A stretch of DNA of 64,000 bases from Oscillospiraceae bacterium (lineage in GTDB: Bacteria > Bacillota > Clostridia > Oscillospirales > Oscillospiraceae): assembly GCA_017461445.1 (NCBI GenBank), contig JAFTXW010000014.1, positions 45,233 through 109,232 of the forward strand. Reading direction: 5' to 3'. This document shows positions 58,917-64,000 of this stretch, piece after piece. The notes below the pieces were generated by a model. It saw only the letters and a program-made list of their open reading frames with translations. It was not told where the DNA came from and made no database searches. The position numbers and the translations under genes are program-made. Every line of letters begins with the position of its first letter. Position 1 is the stretch's first letter.

Positions 58917-59610
58917 ATAGAAAGAACTTCCGCTCCATCCGTTCTCTGGCGGGTTGGTTCAGGGCCAGGAAGATGAGCATAGCACCCAGGAGAAGCAACG
59001 CGGTCATAGGGTACAATGACCAGCCCACGAAGCGGGGACGACAGAAAGTGGCAACGATCAGATACTCCATCAGGGGCATAAAGGCACCCAATGCCAGGAA
59101 GGCTCCGCCGAAAATATAGAGCCTTCCCCGGCGCAGCCGGTGGAGCAGTGCCGCCACGGCGGTGACCACGGTACCCACATAGCCCACCACCGGAAGGGCA
59201 AAGGTCAAAAACCAGTCGCCGCCGGAGGCCTGGTTGATATAGAATACATACAGCCCGATGGCCATAAAGCTCAGTGCCGTAAAGGCCACGGAATGGGGCC
59301 GGCGGAACCAGTAGGGCAGGACGAAGATCGCATAAGCCATCCCCAATGCGCCCACCACATAGCCTGACCAGACCACCGCACCGTTGATCTGCAGATCGCA
59401 CAGCAGCGTAATAAAAATGGGCAGCAGGAACAGGGTGGTGATGATGATCTGGGCCGTCCGGGGCGGCAACTGGGGCGTGGGATACCGCTGCCCCGGAAAC
59501 AGGGGTACCTCCTCTTCCTGTTTTATGTACGGATGACAGGCAGTGACACCGCAGAGGGGGCATTTTTTCTCCGTATCCGCCAGCTTCACGCCGCAATTGA
59601 TACAATACAT
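58915..59610 (-). CDS. Zinc-ribbon membrane protein (DUF6320-like)
   Basis: A 231-residue protein. A four-cysteine zinc ribbon opens it (CINCGVKLADTEKKCPLCG), followed by a Pro-rich linker and about seven membrane segments. The layout matches DUF6320 proteins, which in Clostridia are encoded next to condensation-like proteins, as here. The start shares ATGA with the stop of the upstream gene, so the two are coupled. Role unknown. Confidence 0.78.
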   Translation of the reverse strand: MYCINCGVKLADTEKKCPLCGVTACHPYIKQEEEVPLFPGQRYPTPQLPPRTAQIIITTLFLLPIFITLLCDLQINGAVVWSGYVVGALGMAYAIFVLPYWFRRPHSVAFTALSFMAIGLYVFYINQASGGDWFLTFALPVVGYVGTVVTAVAALLHRLRRGRLYIFGGAFLALGAFMPLMEYLIVATFCRPRFVGWSLYPMTALLLLGAMLIFLALNQPARERMERKFFL

Positions 59611-60914
59611 CAGCTTCTCCTCCCTTTGTTGCTCCGCACCGTGGCCGTAAGGCCCATATCCCGCAGGACGCAGTGGAGGTGGTATTCCAGCTCCGGCTCC
59701 CGGATATTGCGGATGATGTTGATATACAGGGTATCGCCCCAGGAGATGACACCGCAGTTATAGGGCGCGGTGGCCTGGATGCCCAGGATGAAGTCGAACC
59801 GCTCCACATAGGGCTCCATAGCCCGGGGCAGCTTTACCGCCCCCAGATTTGACAGGGTCATGCAGGATTTCCGCTCCCCCACCGCCCGGAACACGGCCTT
59901 CATCACCGCGTTCTTGACGAACAGGGGCATCACCTTCACCACCGGGATCTGCTCACTGCTGACATTGGCAGCAATGAGGGTGCTCATGAATTTGGGGTTG
60001 ACCTCCATACCCATTTTGTGCTGCACCACCCGGCAGATCTCCGGGAAGCTGTAGGCTCCCAGCCGGGGATCGATCTCCGGGGTGGTATAGAGGACGAAAT
60101 TCCGCAGGGTGCCGCTGGGGAACATTGGGCGCAGGTTTACCGGCAGCAGCACCTTCACTGGCCTGCGGCGGCGGACTTCCGGAACCTGCTCCGCCTGCAG
60201 ATTCTGAATAGCCATCATCATGGCAGCGCAGAGGAAGGCGGTCAGGCTGATGCCGTACTCGTGGGCCTTGCTCAAAACCTCCGCCACGGGAAGCTCCAGG
60301 CAGGTCACATTTAAAAAGCCGTCGGGCTCGGGGGTACCGGACATTCGAAAGGCATTGGTACCCTTGCGGCTGGCCTGGACGGGGCCGGCGTATTTGGGGA
60401 AGCTGTCCTCCAGCTCTTCCTCCCGGGGCTCCTCCCGGCGGTCCAGCACGCCGTGCTCTGCCGGAATGGCAAGGCCGTATTTTTGCTGCAAATATTCCGC
60501 CAGCAGGGTCTTTAAGAAAATCAGGGCACCGTTGCCATCGGTGATGGAATGGAAAATTTCCAGCGAGACCCGGTTTTGGTAGACAATGACCCGCAGGGCA
60601 CAGCGGCGCACCTCCTCCTTGGACATGGGGGTAAGGGGGTAGCTGCTTTCTTCCCGCAGTTCCGGGCTGTGCTCCAATTGCTGCAAATAGTACCAGAACA
60701 GGCCCCGCCGCAGCCGGGCGGCAATGGAGGGAAACCGGGGTACCGTCACATCCAGGGCGGAGCGGAGCACGGCTGTGTCCACCGGCTCCGTCAAGGAAAC
60801 CGACAGACGGAATACGTTGCTCCACTTCCGGCTGCGGGAGGCGGGATATATTTTCGCGGCATTGTCCAGGGGCATCCAGCGCAGACCCCCGGGGGTATTT
60901 TGAATCGGTGACAT
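59610..60914 (-). CDS. Condensation-domain/alcohol-acetyltransferase-like protein
   Basis: A 434-residue soluble protein of the chloramphenicol-acetyltransferase superfamily. The HxxxDG catalytic motif appears as IFHSITDGNGALIFLKTLL (about 135-153). A second conserved region is LSNLGAVKLP, like the SxxG... element of condensation and wax-ester synthase domains. It would join an acyl group to an alcohol or amine acceptor; no carrier protein is adjacent, so substrates are unknown. Start ATG at 60914 follows AAAGGAAA. Confidence 0.82.
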   Translation of the reverse strand: MSPIQNTPGGLRWMPLDNAAKIYPASRSRKWSNVFRLSVSLTEPVDTAVLRSALDVTVPRFPSIAARLRRGLFWYYLQQLEHSPELREESSYPLTPMSKEEVRRCALRVIVYQNRVSLEIFHSITDGNGALIFLKTLLAEYLQQKYGLAIPAEHGVLDRREEPREEELEDSFPKYAGPVQASRKGTNAFRMSGTPEPDGFLNVTCLELPVAEVLSKAHEYGISLTAFLCAAMMMAIQNLQAEQVPEVRRRRPVKVLLPVNLRPMFPSGTLRNFVLYTTPEIDPRLGAYSFPEICRVVQHKMGMEVNPKFMSTLIAANVSSEQIPVVKVMPLFVKNAVMKAVFRAVGERKSCMTLSNLGAVKLPRAMEPYVERFDFILGIQATAPYNCGVISWGDTLYINIIRNIREPELEYHLHCVLRDMGLTATVRSNKGRRS

Positions 60915-61041
60915 GACGGTTTCCTTTCTTGGCGTTTGATCCATCATACCACAGCCGGGCTTTTCTGGCAACCTACCCCCAGAACTTACCACTCTACCGT
61001 GGGTAGAATCGGGTCAATCGGGCGAGTCTGCACGGAAAACA

Positions 61042-61070
61042 TTGACTTTCCTGTGGGAATTCATTAAACT
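61042..61070 (+). promoter_or_regulatory. Promoter of the acyltransferase/oxidoreductase pair
   Basis: TTGACT (61042-61047), 17-bp spacer, TAAACT (61065-61070). The palindrome CTACC-GTG-GGTAG lies about 40 bases upstream. Confidence 0.65.
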
Positions 61071-61105
61071 GGTAGTAATTGATTTCTATCCGTTGGAGGC
61101 AGCTT

Positions 61106-62134
61106 ATGAAGAGGATCTACTCTCTGGACGTTTTGAAGCTGGTGTTTGCCTACATCATCGCCTTTTTTCACTTCGGCACCGAGATCGCCCCGGGGCCTAC
61201 GGTGACGGTGCAGGTGTTCTTTATCATCTCCGGCTTTTTCCTGGCGAAGAAATACTACAGCCGTTCCTATCCCGACGGCGGTTACAGCGCGTGGGACTAC
61301 AGCCTTGACCATGTGAAGGGCATCTATCCCCATTACCTTTTTTCCCTGATGGTGTTATTTGCGTACATGCTGGCAAGGAGCCTGGTGGAACTGGTGAAGG
61401 CCCCCTCTTGGGCGGGGCTGGCGGCCATTGCCGAAGACTTCTACTATCAGATCCCCGATCTTTTCCTGCTGCAAAGCTCCTACCGCTTTCACGAAAGCTA
61501 CAACTACCCCCTGTGGCAGCTGAGTGCATTGGTGATCGCGGGGTATTTTGTGTACGCCCTGCTGTGCCACAACGAAAAGCTGTCCCGGCGAATTTTGTTC
61601 CCCGCCGCTATTCTCATGATCCAGTCCCTGCTGAACACCGGGGTAGATCTTTGGGAGAATTACGCACTTTTCTACGTCCCGCTTCTGCGGGCCTTCTCGC
61701 CCCTGTGCATCGGCGTGCTGGCCTTTTATTTCACCACCACGCCCCTTTATGAGAAGGTGAAGGGATACCGGGTTCCCTTTAATCTGGCGGTGCTGGGGTC
61801 GCTGGTGTCCATTTTTGTATACAGTGACCGGGCAAATATTTTCCTCATCACCACGGTCATCCTGCTCTGGGGCTGCTATGACGAAAGCAGCTGGATCAAT
61901 AAACTGCTGAACCACCGCATTTTTAAGCACTGTGGAAAATTCTCCTATGCCATCTATTTAAACCACGCCCTGATCGCCCGGCTTGTGCAGGCACGGGTGC
62001 TGAGCCGGTTTGCCATGGTACCCTGGCAGCAGAATGTGCTGTATTTTGGGGTGCTGACGGTTTACTCCGTTTTCACGCTGTTCCTTGTTGAAGCAGGGAA
62101 AGTCCGCAACAGAAAAGAAAGGGTGGTATCCTGA
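61106..62134 (+). CDS. Acyltransferase 3 family membrane protein
   Basis: A 342-residue protein with about ten membrane segments. Family signs are SLDVLKLVFAYIIAFFHFG (catalytic His in FFHFG, about residue 23), VQVFFIISGFFLAKKYY and the late KFSYAIYLNHALI. These enzymes O-acylate sugars or cell-wall polymers using acyl-CoA. Start ATG at 61106 follows GGAGG. It lies divergent from the condensation-like gene and 1 base upstream of the next gene. Confidence 0.88.
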   Translation: MKRIYSLDVLKLVFAYIIAFFHFGTEIAPGPTVTVQVFFIISGFFLAKKYYSRSYPDGGYSAWDYSLDHVKGIYPHYLFSLMVLFAYMLARSLVELVKAPSWAGLAAIAEDFYYQIPDLFLLQSSYRFHESYNYPLWQLSALVIAGYFVYALLCHNEKLSRRILFPAAILMIQSLLNTGVDLWENYALFYVPLLRAFSPLCIGVLAFYFTTTPLYEKVKGYRVPFNLAVLGSLVSIFVYSDRANIFLITTVILLWGCYDESSWINKLLNHRIFKHCGKFSYAIYLNHALIARLVQARVLSRFAMVPWQQNVLYFGVLTVYSVFTLFLVEAGKVRNRKERVVS

Positions 62135-62135
62135 T

Positions 62136-62612
62136 ATGTTTCGAGAAATGCGCCGCAGCAAACAGCAGCTCCCCGAAGTGGAGTGTATCGAAATTCTGAA
62201 ATCCCAGCCCAGGGGCATTCTGTCCATGGTTGGGGATGACGGCTATCCCTACGGCATTCCCCTCTCCCACTGGTACTGCGAAGCCGACGGCAAAATCTAC
62301 TTTCACGGTGCCAAGGAAGGCCACAAGGTCGATGCCATCAAACGCTGTGATAAGGTCTCCTTCTGCGTCTGCGACCAGGGCTACCGGGAGGCGGACGAAT
62401 GGGCACTGAATATCCGCAGCGTCATCGTCTTTGGCCGCATCCGGGTGGTGGAAGATTCCGAAAGAGCCATGCACATCTGCCGGGGGCTGAGCTACAAATT
62501 TACTTCCGATACAGAGCGGATCGAAGAGGATATCCGGTATGCAGGGCCGAAGGTTCTCTGTTTGGAGCTGACCCCGGAGCATATCACCGGGAAAAAGGTC
62601 AAGGAATCCTGA
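62136..62612 (+). CDS. Pyridoxamine 5'-phosphate oxidase-like flavin-binding protein
   Basis: A 158-residue split-barrel protein: GILSMVGDDGYPYGIPLSHWYCEADGKIYFHGAKEGHKVDAIKRCDKVSFCV is the FMN-binding barrel typical of the NimA/PNPOx-like group. These bind FMN or F420 and reduce small molecules such as nitro compounds; substrate unknown. The start is 1 base after the acyltransferase stop, so the two are cotranscribed. Confidence 0.88.
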   Translation: MFREMRRSKQQLPEVECIEILKSQPRGILSMVGDDGYPYGIPLSHWYCEADGKIYFHGAKEGHKVDAIKRCDKVSFCVCDQGYREADEWALNIRSVIVFGRIRVVEDSERAMHICRGLSYKFTSDTERIEEDIRYAGPKVLCLELTPEHITGKKVKES

Positions 62613-62619
62613 AAAGGTC

Positions 62620-62640
62620 TTTCCAACCGCTGGTTGGAAA
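62620..62640 (+). terminator. Hairpin after the flavoprotein gene
   Basis: A 9-bp stem TTTCCAACC/GGTTGGAAA with 3-base loop; a related ATTCCAACC copy follows at about 62654. T tract weak. Confidence 0.6.
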
Positions 62641-62739
62641 GGGTTTGGGTGGATTCCAACCACTGTTTCATTGATTTTGGGGCACACAGCGTTTACAATA
62701 TCTTTGCAGCTGCAAGAAATTTGTCGAGGTGAAGAGTAT

Positions 62740-63654
62740 ATGACATTGGGTAATCAGATCGCGTATTTGAGAAAGCAGATGGGGCTGACCCAGGAGGGGC
62801 TGGCGCAGAAGCTGGAAGTGACCAATCAGGCAGTGAGCAAATGGGAGAGCGACGCCTGCTGCCCGGATATCCTGCTGCTGCCGAAGCTCGCCGATGTATT
62901 CGGGGTGACGCTGGACGAGCTGTTTGGGCGGGAGCCGAAGGCGGAGCCTGCCCGGGAGGAGAAAGCTGACCCGGTCAAAAATATTCTGGACATGGGACTG
63001 GATGTGCTGGACAAGGTATTCGGCAAAACGGATCAGGCCGGGTCTGCCAACGGGAAGGTGAAGTTCTCCTTTGAGAAGACCTTTGATGCTTCCGTGGAGG
63101 AATTGGAGAAGGAAGCGAAGGAGAAGAAGTCCTCCTGGAAGTTTCAGGAGGTGGACTGGGAGCAGTTCGATACGTCCAAAATGGACTGGGAGGATGACGG
63201 CGTTCTGCGGGTGGTGCTGTTTGCGGGGCGGAAGCTGCTGATGGGCACACCCATAGCGGAAAAGGTCGAATTCCGCTACGACGGCCCTGCGCTGAATGTG
63301 TACAGCCAGTGTAATCTCAGCTGCGGCAATGTCCAGGGGGATGTCTACGCGGGAGGGAATGTGACCTGCGACGATGTGGGCGGCGATATCCACACCGAGG
63401 GCAATGTAACCTGCGACGATGTGACCGGAGATGTGGAGGCCGGCGGGAATGTGACCTGCGACGCCATCGACGGAGATGTGACCGCAGGCGGCACCGTGAC
63501 CTGCGACGAACTGAGCGACTGCACCGTTCAGGCCGGGCGGGATGTGGAATGCGACGAGATGAACGACTGCACCGTGCACGTAGGCGGCGACCTGCGGTGC
63601 GAGGAGATCAACGACTGCGGCATCGAATGTATGGGCGGGGTTTCTTCAAATTGA
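62740..63654 (+). CDS. XRE regulator fused to a cysteine-laddered beta-solenoid
   Basis: A 304-residue protein. Residues 3-65 are a Cro/C1 helix-turn-helix (IAYLRKQMGLTQEGLAQKLEVTNQAVSKWESDACC). A charged linker of about 110 residues includes a helical stretch EELEKEAKEKK. The C-terminal third (about 188-300) is built of 15-16-residue repeats of the form GDVxAGGNVTCDDV, giving a predicted right-handed beta-solenoid with one Cys at the same place in each turn. Similar bactofilin/polymer-forming repeats bind surfaces or polymerise. Redox or metal sensing is inferred only. Start ATG at 62740 follows GAGGTGAAG. Confidence 0.85.
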   Translation: MTLGNQIAYLRKQMGLTQEGLAQKLEVTNQAVSKWESDACCPDILLLPKLADVFGVTLDELFGREPKAEPAREEKADPVKNILDMGLDVLDKVFGKTDQAGSANGKVKFSFEKTFDASVEELEKEAKEKKSSWKFQEVDWEQFDTSKMDWEDDGVLRVVLFAGRKLLMGTPIAEKVEFRYDGPALNVYSQCNLSCGNVQGDVYAGGNVTCDDVGGDIHTEGNVTCDDVTGDVEAGGNVTCDAIDGDVTAGGTVTCDELSDCTVQAGRDVECDEMNDCTVHVGGDLRCEEINDCGIECMGGVSSN

Positions 63655-63679
63655 AAATGGAAAGTTGAGAATTATGGGA

Positions 63680-63714
63680 AAGCGTCCGCTGGGTGGGAAG
63701 CCCGGCGGACGCTT
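63680..63714 (+). terminator. Hairpin after the XRE/solenoid gene
   Basis: A 10-bp stem AAGCGTCCGC/GCGGACGCTT (63680-63689 with 63705-63714); the T tract is weak. Confidence 0.65.
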
Positions 63715-63765
63715 GCTGTTATATGCGCTTAACAGGAATTTAATGGATTTTTAATGGGCTGTTTC

Positions 63766-63794
63766 TTGCCAAAAAGAGGGGTGTTTGGTATACT
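63766..63794 (+). promoter_or_regulatory. Promoter in front of the RHS fragment
   Basis: TTGCCA (63766-63771), 17-bp spacer, TATACT (63789-63794). The expected start point is around 63801, two bases before the RHS coding sequence begins. Confidence 0.65.
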
Positions 63795-63802
63795 GTAGGT
63801 GA

Positions 63803-64000
63803 GACAACCCCACCAGCTACTACAACGGTACCCGCTGGACGTTCGGATGGAGCAACGGTAGAAGTCTGACCTCCGCCTCCGGCGGTGGAAACACTATCTC
63901 CTACACCTATGACCTGCAGGATGGCGCACGAAGCAGTAAGACGGTCAACGGCACGAAGCATACCTACATCTACGCAGGCGGCAAGCTGCTTCGGGAGACC
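63803..64000 (+). pseudogene. RHS-repeat protein fragment, truncated at 5' end, runs off window
   Basis: The frame from 63803 reads DNPTSYYNGTRWTFGWSNGRSL, then GNTISYTYDLQDGARSSKTVNGTKHTYIYAGGKLLRET, the YD-repeat pattern of RHS proteins. A stop codon (TGA, 63800-63802) lies immediately upstream in frame, and no ATG, GTG or TTG occurs in frame within the visible part. The fragment therefore starts in mid-repeat. It could be a silent RHS cassette (displaced C-terminal tip) used for recombination, or simple debris. The 3' end is outside the window. Confidence 0.78.

Noticed and set aside
1-64000. tRNA or rRNA genes
   Set aside because: I looked for cloverleaf-like segments with the GGTTCGA-type arm in intergenic regions and saw none; a tRNA-search program would settle this.

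Overview
The window reads as a chromosomal segment of a GC-rich, spore-forming, strictly anaerobic Clostridia, most likely an Oscillospiraceae-type gut bacterium. The basis is the family content: SpoIVB and a Spo0A-like regulator (sporulation), a trimeric NAD-linked [FeFe]-hydrogenase, the Firmicutes gene order gdpP-rplI-dnaB-tilS-hpt-ftsH, an Rrf2/IscU/IscS operon, VanW and LCP cell-wall proteins, DUF1540 and DUF6472-like small proteins, and AGGAGG ribosome binding sites with TTGACA-N17-TATAAT promoters. No rRNA, tRNA or CRISPR array is visible. Species cannot be named from this alone.

Layout. 1-5.8 kb: end of a VanW protein, a PadR regulator with a DUF2812 membrane protein and a decayed DUF2812 copy, glmM with a beta-helix acyltransferase, and a BlaI-type repressor. 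5.9-9.8 kb: an LCP wall-polymer ligase, a Spo0A-like response regulator, an HtrA protease and a DUF1540 protein. 9.9-12.6 kb: ribulose-phosphate epimerase and a strongly expressed pair (NifU-like scaffold plus GGGtGRT protein). 12.6-17.7 kb: a tight seven-gene operon from a membrane-bound XRE regulator to a secreted HExxH lipoprotein. 17.7-22.3 kb: CBS protein, lysine-riboswitch-controlled lysA, hemolysin III, a small AT-richer XRE/membrane-protein cassette, and a GNAT acetyltransferase. 22.4-30.1 kb: the conserved ftsH-hpt-tilS-dnaB-rplI-gdpP block, with a palindromic mobile repeat between rplI and gdpP. 30.3-34 kb: an accessory island with a small coiled protein, a large serine recombinase and a degraded SGNH hydrolase. 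34-40.5 kb: two divergent LRR lipoproteins and a TrpX-type ABC transporter. 40.6-44.7 kb: the hydrogenase. 44.9-48.4 kb: a MoxR/VWA/DUF3786/PAP2 operon. 48.6-54.6 kb: alanine racemase, two tandem CapA proteins and a third LRR protein. 54.7-57.5 kb: Fe-S assembly operon and a GAF (fRMsr-like) protein. 57.7-64 kb: SpoIVB, a DUF6320/condensation-domain pair, acyltransferase, flavin-type oxidoreductase, an XRE protein fused to a cysteine-laddered beta-solenoid, and a start-less RHS fragment running off the end.

How it fits together. Much of the window serves the cell envelope (GlmM, Alr, LCP, VanW, CapA, PAP2, acyltransferase, LRR lipoproteins) and anaerobic redox metabolism (hydrogenase, two Fe-S scaffold systems). 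Transcription units are compact and mostly closed by clear intrinsic terminators. Several regulators sit beside an evident target with a palindrome on the promoter: PadR, the small XRE, Rrf2 and BlaI. The most unusual items are a helically phased array of CTTA boxes between the PAP2 operon and alr, the XRE/beta-solenoid protein with one cysteine per turn, the three-member LRR family, and the promoter that fires straight into an RHS fragment lacking a start codon. No single complete new defence or mobile system was identified; those four are the best leads.
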